Origin: a virus
Length of the DNA stretch: 53,694 bases
IMG/VR virus record: IMGVR_UViG_3300026382_000022
Span: 1 to 53,694 of that record
Reading direction: 5' to 3' (one strand)
Shown here piece by piece: positions 40,874 to 48,343 of the stretch. Positions within the stretch are counted from its first letter, which is position 1. Each line of letters starts with the position of its first letter. The notes under the pieces were generated by a model that saw only the letters and a list, made by a program, of their open reading frames with translations, did no database searches and was not told the origin of the DNA. Position numbers and translations under genes: made by a program.

Positions 40874-42004
40874 TCAAGCTACAGTAGATAGTTCTTTTTT
40901 AAGTAATTTTAATTTATCTATATCTAAATCATATTTATTCATTACTTCAGTTATAACTAATTCCTCTATATTATCTTTAGTAATATTAAAACTATCTAAT
41001 TTATTAAATTCTAATGGTTTAGTAACCTGACTATAACCATCTTCCTTTTCTTTCTTATTTTCTATCTTGATAACATAATCTACATATTTATTAACAATTT
41101 CTTTTTTATTTTTATATAAACCTGAATCTTTACTAACCCATATCCTGACAGCACTTCCCTTAGGAATATTACCCATATCTTTTTCTAATTTTAAATTTAT
41201 ATCTTCTGTATCTATATCACTGTAATCTAATGTTATAAACTTCATAGCATTAGTATTTTCTAAAAACACATAACTACTATCCCCATATTTATTTAAAGTT
41301 AAAATAACACCACCTTTAGCTTCTTCTTCATTATGTGCTAATCTATCAAAACTACCTTGTGCTATAACTTTACCATTAACACTGTGTTTATGTATATGTC
41401 CTATAGCTATAAATTTATCTACTATATTTTCATACTCTTCTAGATCATGACTGCTATCTAATTTTATCATAGGTATTTGGTAATCAAATTGACCATGCAT
41501 TACAGCTAAATCAACTTTTGATAGATTAGCTTCTTGTAATTTAGCTTTAACTACTTCTAGAGTCTCACTAGCATTATGTTTATATTCATCAGGTATATAT
41601 AAAATGTTTATACCAAATTCTGTAATATGTTCTATAACTAGATCATTGATGTATTTAAAATCTATATCTATCTCTAACTCTTTTAATGCTGTATTTAAAA
41701 CACTTGCTTGTTTCCAATCATGAGATGGAGTTCCTTCTAGTATACGTAATTTAATATTATGTTTTTTACAATACATAGCTAGATTAGTTAACCATTGTAA
41801 ACTTATTAAAAAATCACTACTACCATTTACTAATAATGTATCATAGATATCACCAGCTATAACTATCATCTTACATTGTTTAATATATTTATTATATTTT
41901 ATAAAATATTTATTTAAATTATTAACTATGTTAGATGTTTTATTTATATTATGTCCTAAATGTATATCACTTAGAACTAAAATATTGAGTTGGTCTATAT
42001 TCAT
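40874..42004 (-). CDS. SbcD/gp47-like metallophosphoesterase
   Basis: 376 residues. ATG 42004 has AAAGGA 6 nt upstream and is preferred to the in-frame ATG at 42022. Calcineurin-like motifs occur in order: 'LSDIHLGH' (11-18), 'AGDIYD' (50-55), 'EGTPSHDW' (90-97, in place of Gly-Asn-His-Asp), 'MHGQF' (169-173) and 'GHIHKH' (202-207). This is the order of SbcD/Mre11 nucleases, such as T4 gp47, which trim DNA ends together with an SbcC-type ATPase. The partner gene is not in the window. The C-terminal ~130 residues form a smaller capping or partner-binding domain. Confidence 0.78.
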   Translation of the reverse strand: MNIDQLNILVLSDIHLGHNINKTSNIVNNLNKYFIKYNKYIKQCKMIVIAGDIYDTLLVNGSSDFLISLQWLTNLAMYCKKHNIKLRILEGTPSHDWKQASVLNTALKELEIDIDFKYINDLVIEHITEFGINILYIPDEYKHNASETLEVVKAKLQEANLSKVDLAVMHGQFDYQIPMIKLDSSHDLEEYENIVDKFIAIGHIHKHSVNGKVIAQGSFDRLAHNEEEAKGGVILTLNKYGDSSYVFLENTNAMKFITLDYSDIDTEDINLKLEKDMGNIPKGSAVRIWVSKDSGLYKNKKEIVNKYVDYVIKIENKKEKEDGYSQVTKPLEFNKLDSFNITKDNIEELVITEVMNKYDLDIDKLKLLKKELSTVA

Positions 42005-42074
42005 ATTATATCCTTTAATCACTAATTAATTATTAAATTTTCAATTTTAATGAAATACAAAATAAGGAGTATTC

Positions 42075-42284
42075 ATGTTTAATCATTTAGTAGCTACTGA
42101 AGATAGCAAAATTCACATAAAAAAAGAAAATGAAGGTAAATTCACGCAATATTGTAAAGATCATGGTTACACTAAAGTAACTAATGCATGTATTAAAGAA
42201 GGTTTAAAAGATCCAGATCCTACTGTTAGAAAAGAAGCTAACTTCGCTAGAAATAGTAGAAAATGGGATCACGACAAAAAATAA
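42075..42284 (+). CDS. Small basic conserved phage protein
   Basis: 69 residues, ATG 42075 with AAGGAG upstream. The pattern 'FTQYCKDHGYTKVTNACIKEG' (shown in part as Tyr-Cys-Lys-Asp-His-Gly-Tyr) and 'RKEANFARNSRKW' occurs in small proteins of many phages and some large eukaryotic viruses. It is basic and helical, probably DNA- or RNA-binding. It is the only plus-strand gene between 29.7 and 45.7 kb and is closed by a perfect hairpin. Its role is unknown. Confidence 0.62.
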   Translation: MFNHLVATEDSKIHIKKENEGKFTQYCKDHGYTKVTNACIKEGLKDPDPTVRKEANFARNSRKWDHDKK

Positions 42285-42290
42285 AATATA

Positions 42291-42316
42291 TACTAGTAGC
42301 TTATAAGCTACTAGTA
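42291..42316. terminator. 26-bp perfect palindrome
   Basis: A perfect 13-bp inverted repeat with no spacer (TACTAGTAGCTTA and its complement) lies 6 nt after the plus-strand gene. It suits termination on both strands. Confidence 0.75.
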
Positions 42317-42424
42317 CATATCACAATTTGAACATTCACATGGTTTAAGTACATTATCAATTATTAAAATAGCTGTATCAGACTTTTCTACTATGTTAGA
42401 TATATTTCTTTCAAATGCTGGCAT
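42311..42424 (-). CDS. Possible short ORF or frameshifted tail
   Basis: An open minus-strand frame of 37 codons from ATG 42424 to TAG 42311. It overlaps the end of the gene at 42391 by 34 nt in another frame. The peptide ends in 'KPCECSNCDMY', with a Cys-x-Cys-x-x-Cys zinc-type cluster, and looks coding. It may be a separate small protein or the original C-terminus of the upstream protein displaced by a frameshift. No good ribosome site is seen, which favours the second reading. Confidence 0.4.
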   Translation of the reverse strand: MPAFERNISNIVEKSDTAILIIDNVLKPCECSNCDMY

Positions 42425-42957
42425 ATATACGATATTAGAGCAGCTCTAAGTTTTCTATTCACATATTCACCATCTATACGCAGTGTACATCTAAGTTGAT
42501 CTGGTACATTAACATTAACTGTAGTTTCTACTTTAACACTCTGATGCAACATTGGTATCTCTTTAAGATTGTTATTGTAATTATTAGCAGCGACTAACAT
42601 CTCGTTGAATACTTCATTACACTTATCAGTATGTGTTGCATCGATATAACAATCACTAGAGCCCTCATGACCACCACAACTATACATAGTTTCAACACCC
42701 TCTATATCATTTAGGACTACTATTAAATCAACTATAATACTATCAATCGGTACAATTTGATATTTATTATTAGGATTAAAAAATTTTTTATCACACTCAT
42801 ATATATGCCATAATGTAACCATTTTATTAATATTTACATTATAAGCTATTTCTATATCATCCTTATACGACAAATTTCCAACAAAACACTCAAGTACCTT
42901 CGTTAGTTTATGAAAACAATCATTATTCTTTTTTGTGAATTTACTATCAAAACTCAT
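42391..42957 (-). CDS. Hypothetical phage protein with Ser-Cys-Gly-Gly-His motif
   Basis: 188 residues, ATG 42957 with AAAGGA upstream. The segment 'GVETMYSCGGHEGSSDCYID' (about 78-97) is the most characteristic part; similar 'YSCxGH' segments occur in unrelated-looking phage proteins of unknown role. It has a few Cys and His residues that could bind metal. The C-terminus may continue in another frame (see 42311-42424). It lies among short minus-strand genes upstream of the SbcD-like gene. Function unknown. Confidence 0.6.
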   Translation of the reverse strand: MSFDSKFTKKNNDCFHKLTKVLECFVGNLSYKDDIEIAYNVNINKMVTLWHIYECDKKFFNPNNKYQIVPIDSIIVDLIVVLNDIEGVETMYSCGGHEGSSDCYIDATHTDKCNEVFNEMLVAANNYNNNLKEIPMLHQSVKVETTVNVNVPDQLRCTLRIDGEYVNRKLRAALISYICQHLKEIYLT

Positions 42958-43064
42958 CTTTTTTCCTTTTTGTTTATATTTGCTCTAGAAATCATTTTAA
43001 TACAGATACAAGTATCATATCCTGTTTCTGTTTAAAATAGCTTCTAGGTACCTTAAAATGATCT

Positions 43065-43280
43065 TCATCTACAGTTATGCAACTTTACATCATTAACTTT
43101 AGTTCTATATCTACCCAATATAGATGGTGCTAGTAATGTAGGAACTATTATTGCTAACATATTTAATCCTAACATTAAAAATATTTTAACCATAATACTT
43201 AAAGCTAATATTTCTAATAACAAATATACTCTAACTTTAGTTAAACTATATTTTCTACGATCTCTTTTCATCCTATTCAC
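43065..43280 (-). CDS. Small membrane protein
   Basis: 71 residues, GTG start at 43280 supported by AAGGAG 5 nt upstream; the in-frame ATG 9 nt later has a worse site. A basic N-terminus (about 1-17) is followed by a long hydrophobic stretch (about 18-53), probably two transmembrane helices, and a short polar end. A coding-looking stretch in another frame (42992-43084) follows, which may mean an altered C-terminus. Possibly an envelope-modifying or superinfection-exclusion protein; no direct evidence. Confidence 0.58.
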   Translation of the reverse strand: MNRMKRDRRKYSLTKVRVYLLLEILALSIMVKIFLMLGLNMLAIIVPTLLAPSILGRYRTKVNDVKLHNCR

Positions 43281-43281
43281 A

Positions 43282-43662
43282 TTAACTCCTTAAGTCCACA
43301 TGCATACCTTTAGTTAGTTCTTTACTATCTAGTCTTTCTTTTCTACTAAGACTGATAGCATTACTAAGCTCTAGTTTTTCAACTACTTTATTATAGTCTT
43401 TTTCTAACTTATTAAAATTACTTTGTAACTTCAACATTTTGTTATAATAGTTTTTCTCTTTAGAGAGTTCTTTCTCTAAATCTTTTACCATACCAACTAG
43501 TTTCTTATTACTAGTGCTTAATTTACTAGTAACTTCTTTTAAGTTACTGTTATCTTCTTTTAATGCTTTATTCTCTAAGATTAAATCTCTTAACTCTAAA
43601 GCACCTACTGTTACTGTGTCATCTTTACTTAATTTCATTTTTAAGAATTTCTCTTTATTCAT
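43282..43662 (-). CDS. Coiled-coil protein
   Basis: 126 residues, ATG 43662 after AAGGA; its start overlaps the end of the upstream gene by 4 nt. Residues 20-108 form an almost continuous coiled coil with Leu heptads and many Lys/Glu/Asn residues. No other motif. The neighbours are a small membrane protein and a large unknown protein; it may serve as an oligomerising partner for one of them. Confidence 0.6.
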   Translation of the reverse strand: MNKEKFLKMKLSKDDTVTVGALELRDLILENKALKEDNSNLKEVTSKLSTSNKKLVGMVKDLEKELSKEKNYYNKMLKLQSNFNKLEKDYNKVVEKLELSNAISLSRKERLDSKELTKGMHVDLRS

Positions 43663-44924
43663 CTTTTTTCCTTTTTATAATATTCATCTTCGTGTATAAC
43701 ACATTTAGATATCCAAACTTTTTTACCACTTTTATAGTGACGCCAATGTCCACTTCTAACATGACTACTTTTATGCTGTCTATACCCATCAGGTCTAACA
43801 CTATAAGTAACTAATATTTTACTTAATTCATCGATAACAGTTTTAACTACACGTTTTTTCTTTTTGCTAAGTTTAGCTTTTTTACGCACTGTTGTTAAGA
43901 ATCTAACTACTGCAGTTATCTTATCGAATCTTATACCCTCTTTTAAATACTCTTCTAGCATAGTATCAACATCATCAACTATATCATCAACTACTTTAAA
44001 TTTATTTAAAAATTCACTTTTAGTTAAATGTATGACCTTACGCACATTGACTATCTCTTTATCTTTAGGTTTAAACAAATAGTCTTTATCGATATTAATA
44101 ATAGTATCTTCAGTTATTTCATTATTACTATCATCACACATATCTTCAACAGTAGTTTCTGTTTCACTAATAAGTTTATTTAAAATATCTTTATTTACTT
44201 TTATAAAGACTTCTTTATTACTTATATCGATATAAGTGGATATTAATTTATTTAAAGTATGTTGTGTAATGTTATCTGGTACCATAGTAGATGGTATGGT
44301 ATATCTACTAGGAGTATCATCTATCATAGTAGTTATTTTTTTCATTTTCATTTTTTTAACACCAGGTAGATTAAAGAAACTTATACCTTCATTTATAATA
44401 GTTGGAAAATACTTCATAAGGATAGTACTTATTTTAGTTTCTCTAGGTATCTCAAGATCAACATAGTTACCTTTACCATAACCATTATCAAACACTATTC
44501 TAAATTTTATATAATTTAGATTTTGTTTTCTAGCTAATGCTAATGACATATTCCATAACTCGGATAAAATAAAGTTCATACTATGTTTCATAAAGAACTC
44601 TTTACTAATAACAGCTAATCTAGTTAACACACCAGGATCAAGTATACCGTTGTCTAGTGTCATAACATGTATAGAATCATTACGTACATTTATATATCTA
44701 CCATATTTACCTTCTAGTTTAAAATAATCGAATATAATATCATCTACATCTGGATCAGTATTAACAATAACAAATTCATCTTTTTCTAATTTACATATAT
44801 CTGGATTAGATATCATATATTTATCAGGTATTTTTTTAAACTCATTTACTAATGATGTATTGCCGTCTAGTACAATTACATTATCATCACTTATTTTAAT
44901 TTTGATTATGTGGTTCGTATTCAT
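43659..44924 (-). CDS. Phage protein with basic C-terminal His-rich motif
   Basis: 421 residues, ATG 44924 after AAAGGA. Most of the protein is mixed alpha/beta without a known fold. The C-terminal 40 residues are basic and contain 'HKSSHVRSGHWRHYKSGKKV', a pattern (Ser-His-x-Arg-x-Gly-His-x-Arg) found at the ends of several hypothetical phage proteins. It could bind nucleic acid or metal. It is the first gene of a four-gene minus-strand unit, which has a promoter element about 107 nt upstream. Confidence 0.6.
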   Translation of the reverse strand: MNTNHIIKIKISDDNVIVLDGNTSLVNEFKKIPDKYMISNPDICKLEKDEFVIVNTDPDVDDIIFDYFKLEGKYGRYINVRNDSIHVMTLDNGILDPGVLTRLAVISKEFFMKHSMNFILSELWNMSLALARKQNLNYIKFRIVFDNGYGKGNYVDLEIPRETKISTILMKYFPTIINEGISFFNLPGVKKMKMKKITTMIDDTPSRYTIPSTMVPDNITQHTLNKLISTYIDISNKEVFIKVNKDILNKLISETETTVEDMCDDSNNEITEDTIINIDKDYLFKPKDKEIVNVRKVIHLTKSEFLNKFKVVDDIVDDVDTMLEEYLKEGIRFDKITAVVRFLTTVRKKAKLSKKKKRVVKTVIDELSKILVTYSVRPDGYRQHKSSHVRSGHWRHYKSGKKVWISKCVIHEDEYYKKEKR

Positions 44925-45030
44925 CTTTTTTCCTTTTTCGATTTTGCATAACAGATTCTCCTGTGTTACAATATATTAACTAACTAGTGAACTAATGATG
45001 TATCTAGTTAGCAACTAACGATCGTTACTT

Positions 45031-45063
45031 CTATTTTAATAATATATGTTTATAATTTTGTTC
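45031..45063 (-). promoter_or_regulatory. Conserved promoter element (minus strand)
   Basis: On the minus strand: AAAATTATAAACATATATTA then TTAAAATAG. The core is TATATTAT, one change from TATATTAC. The leader of the gene at 44924 is about 107 nt and includes the palindrome TAACGATCGTTA (45017-45028), which may be an operator or a hairpin. Confidence 0.6.
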
Positions 45064-45171
45064 AATTAGAAATATATCAACCATATACCAGATAGCTAAT
45101 AAGCTACCTGATATATCATTCTAAGAAAAAAGAACCAAAAAAGAATATATTCTTATATTCTAATATTATTA

Positions 45172-45270
45172 GCTACTATATCCATTACTATTCTTTTATT
45201 ATATTATTATTAAATTATCTATGCTACTATAGCTATTACTATTCTTATTATATATTATTAAAATAATTAT
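45172..45270. repeat. Imperfect tandem repeat, AT-rich
   Basis: Two copies of about 48 bp begin with GCTACTATA and share the run TTACTATTCTT before an AT stretch. Copies are 45172-45218 and 45223-45270. They could be iteron- or unwinding-type elements. Confidence 0.6.
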
Positions 45271-45339
45271 TTAAACTATTTACTATTATATGAACTATTA
45301 TAGTTTATCAATAATAATAGTACAGTCTTTTAACTACTA

Positions 45340-45700
45340 CAAGTAGGTTCTATACTTCGTCACATTAGTGATACTATTCTCAATTGCAGTAATCATCTCT
45401 TAACAGAGATACCCATACCAGGACTAGATACCTTTTATCTAGGGGAGGGATAGTGAAGCATGAAGAGCAGCATCGAGATGGAAGAGAGAAGAAAAGAGAG
45501 AGCGCAACGCCTAGTATTACTACAATGAGTTATAGTCTGAAGGTGGAAATAAACTTTATATACATACATACTCACTAAAATGGTAATAGTTAAATTTTTA
45601 TTTATAATAATAATAGAAAGTAATATAATAGCTATATAGGCTATTAATAAGAAGATATATGAGATATAATATACATAGTAGTACATAGCTACTATGTATA
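45340..45700 (+). ncRNA. Possible structured non-coding RNA
   Basis: The stretch has a purine-rich segment (45450-45505), two short stable hairpins and ends at a 12-bp hairpin (45670-45700) followed by TATTAATTTGTTTT. Base composition differs from the flanking AT-rich repeats and no gene fits. Strand is inferred from the T-rich stretch after the hairpin. No known RNA family is recognised. Confidence 0.3.
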
Positions 45701-45761
45701 TATTAATTTGTTTTAAAATGAAACATAGGATATTGTTTGATTAACAATATATAAAGGAATA

Positions 45762-46721
45762 ATGATGAATAACCCATTAGCTATACCATACAATACTACT
45801 TATGGTAGTTTAATAAATAATAAAAAGACTATTGATGCTATTATGAAATATCTAATAGAGAATGATACTAATTTAAATTATGAGTACATTAACTCTAGTG
45901 AAACTAAATTAGTTATCATTACAGGTAAGAATGAAAAAGAACAATCTTTACCTATATGGGAATTCCCTTTAGTATTTAAAGATATTAAAGATAACACTAT
46001 TATAGCAGTAGATGTCAGAATGTATGTAGATGTTAAAAAGAATCCATCTTTTTTAAATCTTTCAGAGATAGTAAAAGATAAATCAGCATTTACATTTAAA
46101 ATATTGAATGCTTTATTGGTAGGAGATATGTTATCAGAGTCTTATGATAAATTAATACCTACAGAACAACATGTAGTTACAGCAGCTACATTATGGTTAT
46201 CAGAATCTATAAATTCTATAGTTATGCTTAACCCTGTAGAGAAAGTTACTTTAGAAGTAATCTTAAGTGCATATTTTTATAAATTCTATCTTAATAGTCC
46301 TTTAGATAAATCTACAGAAGAAGTTATCAGAATGAAAGTTTCTAAAACTAAACTTTCTTTACCTGTTAATAATGCATTCATTACTGATGTATTTACTAAA
46401 TTAGATATGTCTATGTCTAATGTTAATGAATTAGTATCTAATATTAAAAATGTACTAAATAGTGATAAAGGTAATATGTTAACATCTGATGTAATAGTAT
46501 CTGCTGTATCTAATAGCTGGTATGGTCCTGGTACTAATGAAACTACATTAGTATCTTTAGAAAACTTACCAACATTGATTACCTTAGTATATGCTGCTTT
46601 AAGTGATAAAACATATAAGAGAAGTAGAATATCTACTATCCTAGATAAATATAAGAGAAAAATAGATGACAAAAAATTTATTAAATATATGGAGATCTAT
46701 CTTTCAGAGAGTATCTTTTAA
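45762..46721 (+). CDS. Hypothetical protein, start of plus-strand unit
   Basis: 319 residues, ATG 45762 (or 45765) with AAAGGA upstream. Mixed alpha/beta in the first 120 residues ('LPIWEFPLVFKDIKDNTII'), mostly helical afterwards. No cysteine, signal or membrane segment. It is the first of three plus-strand genes; the next one overlaps its 3' end by 56 nt. Its length and Ser/Thr/Asn-rich composition would fit a virion or head-assembly protein. Not recognised. Confidence 0.6.
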   Translation: MMNNPLAIPYNTTYGSLINNKKTIDAIMKYLIENDTNLNYEYINSSETKLVIITGKNEKEQSLPIWEFPLVFKDIKDNTIIAVDVRMYVDVKKNPSFLNLSEIVKDKSAFTFKILNALLVGDMLSESYDKLIPTEQHVVTAATLWLSESINSIVMLNPVEKVTLEVILSAYFYKFYLNSPLDKSTEEVIRMKVSKTKLSLPVNNAFITDVFTKLDMSMSNVNELVSNIKNVLNSDKGNMLTSDVIVSAVSNSWYGPGTNETTLVSLENLPTLITLVYAALSDKTYKRSRISTILDKYKRKIDDKKFIKYMEIYLSESIF

Positions 46722-47328
46722 AAACAAGTACGTTAAATTCATTTTAAGGGTGCTTATCATCGAGATAGGGATGTTGGTTAGGATAATGGTCTATTGGATG
46801 ATAAAAGTCCATAGAGCGCATGCTAGACATATTGTTTATAACTATATGTTACAAAATAATGTTTTTAATTATTATCTAAAAAAATATAATTTAAAAATAA
46901 CTGAAAAAAATAATGATGGGTATGTAGAATATGAAGAAGTTAGTTACTTAGATTATTTGTTATATAAATATTTAGTATGGATATGGTTAGACGATACAGC
47001 TGAATGTGATACATATCATGAAGTCATGTTATCAGATATTCTAAGTGATAGAAAATTAGTTAATAAATATGCTGATAGTAATATCATAGGACCTAGTTAT
47101 AATATAGGTGATTTAAGAATATCTGAACCTATGGAATGTTTAAAGTTAGAATTTAAAAATATTATAGAATATGAAAATTTTAATTTAACACATGAAATAT
47201 TCTATACCACTAATATACATGATGTTTTTAGTTTGAATATATTCGGTATAACTATAGGGTATAAATATATAAATACTGTTGATAAAAAAGATGTATATAA
47301 ATTAATAATAGAAAAAAATAAGGAGTAA
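46666..47328 (+). CDS. Phage membrane protein, paralogue of 10502-11194
   Basis: 220 residues from ATG 46666, which overlaps the preceding gene by 56 nt; an internal ATG near 46771 would give a shorter form. A transmembrane segment (about 22-48) precedes 'HIVYNYMLQNN', which aligns with 'RIYNYHLENG' of the paralogue. Further shared elements are 'WIWLDDTAECDTY' and 'YADSNIIGPSYNIGDLRISE', and near the end 'DVFSLNIFGITIGY'. The copy here has lost several Arg and Trp residues of the other, so it may have changed function. Role unknown; lysis control and membrane remodelling are candidates. Confidence 0.6.
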   Translation: MTKNLLNIWRSIFQRVSFKNKYVKFILRVLIIEIGMLVRIMVYWMIKVHRAHARHIVYNYMLQNNVFNYYLKKYNLKITEKNNDGYVEYEEVSYLDYLLYKYLVWIWLDDTAECDTYHEVMLSDILSDRKLVNKYADSNIIGPSYNIGDLRISEPMECLKLEFKNIIEYENFNLTHEIFYTTNIHDVFSLNIFGITIGYKYINTVDKKDVYKLIIEKNKE

Positions 47329-47330
47329 GT

Positions 47331-47726
47331 ATGGCTAATGTATATACTGAAGAAGAACAGGACATACTGAATCTTACTAAAAAAATAAGAGTTGATGCTC
47401 TTAAGGAACTTAGTAAAGAAGGTCCTATTACTGATACAAGAGTATTGAGAATAGTTAATGAATTATCATCTTCATTAGAAACACATGTTAACAATACAGC
47501 TAATACTAGAATAAAATCTCAGGATAGTGAAAATAATAAAGCTAATGCTGAGATGATAGTAGCAGCTATCATGAGTAAACGTGATAATAATGTACAAGTT
47601 ACACCAGATCAAAGAGTTTTAAATGATGAAGATGTTATAGAGATAGAAGTAGTTGAGGGTCAAACAGATATTAATCCTGGACAATTGAATCCTAGTGATT
47701 TTATAGATGAGTATGAAGATGAATAA
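47331..47726 (+). CDS. Small acidic protein, possible terminase small subunit
   Basis: 131 residues, ATG 47331 with AAGGAG 5 nt upstream. Residues 1-60 are helical with a helix-turn-helix-like spacing ('LKELSKEGPITDTRVLRIV'), residues 55-85 form a coil, and the last 40 are acidic and disordered. This general layout, a helical N-terminus, an oligomerising helix and an acidic tail, is also that of several phage terminase small subunits. The large subunit lies 3.6 kb downstream on the same strand. The resemblance is weak and the call is tentative. Confidence 0.45.
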   Translation: MANVYTEEEQDILNLTKKIRVDALKELSKEGPITDTRVLRIVNELSSSLETHVNNTANTRIKSQDSENNKANAEMIVAAIMSKRDNNVQVTPDQRVLNDEDVIEIEVVEGQTDINPGQLNPSDFIDEYEDE

Positions 47727-47728
47727 GA

Positions 47729-47764
47729 TATAACTACAGTAGCTAATATGCTACTGTAGTTATA
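47729..47764. terminator. Bidirectional hairpin between convergent genes
   Basis: A perfect 15-bp stem with loop TAATAT; the apex is identical to that of the hairpin at 301-334. It follows the stop of the plus-strand unit and lies upstream of the end of the minus-strand gene at 47798. Confidence 0.78.
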
Positions 47765-47797
47765 AAGTTGTTTTTGATATTAACTCTATGTGAACTA

Positions 47798-48343
47798 CTA
47801 ATCATTTAATCCACAATGCAATAGCTCATATAGATAATCACCATAATATGATCCGTCACACCAGTCATATTTTTCATCAGAGACATCTTCTTCATTAGTA
47901 AGATTATCTAAGTTATAATCTTCAATACAATTTTTATATTCAACTAGTGACTCTTTAATATTTTTGAATTCTAAATATATATCTGATGTCTCTTTAATAT
48001 CTACTTCCCTAGTTATATCTTCGTTATATAAGAAAATACTACCACTTTTAATATATGGTTTTAAAAGCAATATTAGATTTTCTATATCATTATCTTTATT
48101 CTTGTTACCAATACACACATCTAGTAGGACATCATTAACATTACTTATATCTATATTTTTTTTAAGATTATCTGTGAAAGTATTATCTAAGAAATCACAT
48201 CTAGAATTTTTAATCATACCATCTGGTAGGTTTAAAGTATCTAATTTCTCTTCTTTAACTTGTTTTAACCATTTAACTATATCTGGTCTATCACCAAGAT
48301 CTAATTTAAGATCTTTAAATCTACACTCATAATATGTACTCAT
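47798..48343 (-). CDS. Hypothetical acidic protein
   Basis: 181 residues, ATG 48343, overlapping the stop of the endonuclease gene by 4 nt. It is acidic, with six cysteines spread over the protein and an Asp/Asn-rich centre. The C-terminus 'YDWCDGSYYGDYLYELLHC' is rich in aromatics. No known motif. The tight coupling suggests a partner or immunity-like factor of the endonuclease, or simply an independent passenger gene of that mobile unit. Confidence 0.55.
   Translation of the reverse strand: MSTYYECRFKDLKLDLGDRPDIVKWLKQVKEEKLDTLNLPDGMIKNSRCDFLDNTFTDNLKKNIDISNVNDVLLDVCIGNKNKDNDIENLILLLKPYIKSGSIFLYNEDITREVDIKETSDIYLEFKNIKESLVEYKNCIEDYNLDNLTNEEDVSDEKYDWCDGSYYGDYLYELLHCGLND

Larger units (their letters stand above)
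45064..45761. other. 700-bp gene-free region with repeats and hairpins
   Basis: No convincing gene. From left to right it holds an imperfect hairpin (45083-45116), an AT-rich ~48-bp tandem duplication (45172-45218 and 45223-45270), a less AT-rich stretch (about 45340-45560) with two clear hairpins (45395-45410 and 45424-45442), and a 12-bp-stem hairpin (45670-45700). It separates divergent transcription units. A replication origin, a promoter/regulatory region or a non-coding RNA are all possible. Confidence 0.55.

Noticed and set aside
45421-45540. Possible group I intron core (GACTA at 45422-45426 and TAGTC at 45533-45537)
   Set aside because: Only a 5-bp pairing resembles P7; no P3/P4/P6 elements, no split gene around it.
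45435-45686. Minus-strand 83-codon frame with a hydrophobic N-terminus
   Set aside because: No ribosome site, odd composition (Ile/Tyr-rich then Ser/Arg), and it lies in a hairpin-rich gene-free region; more likely chance in AT-rich DNA.
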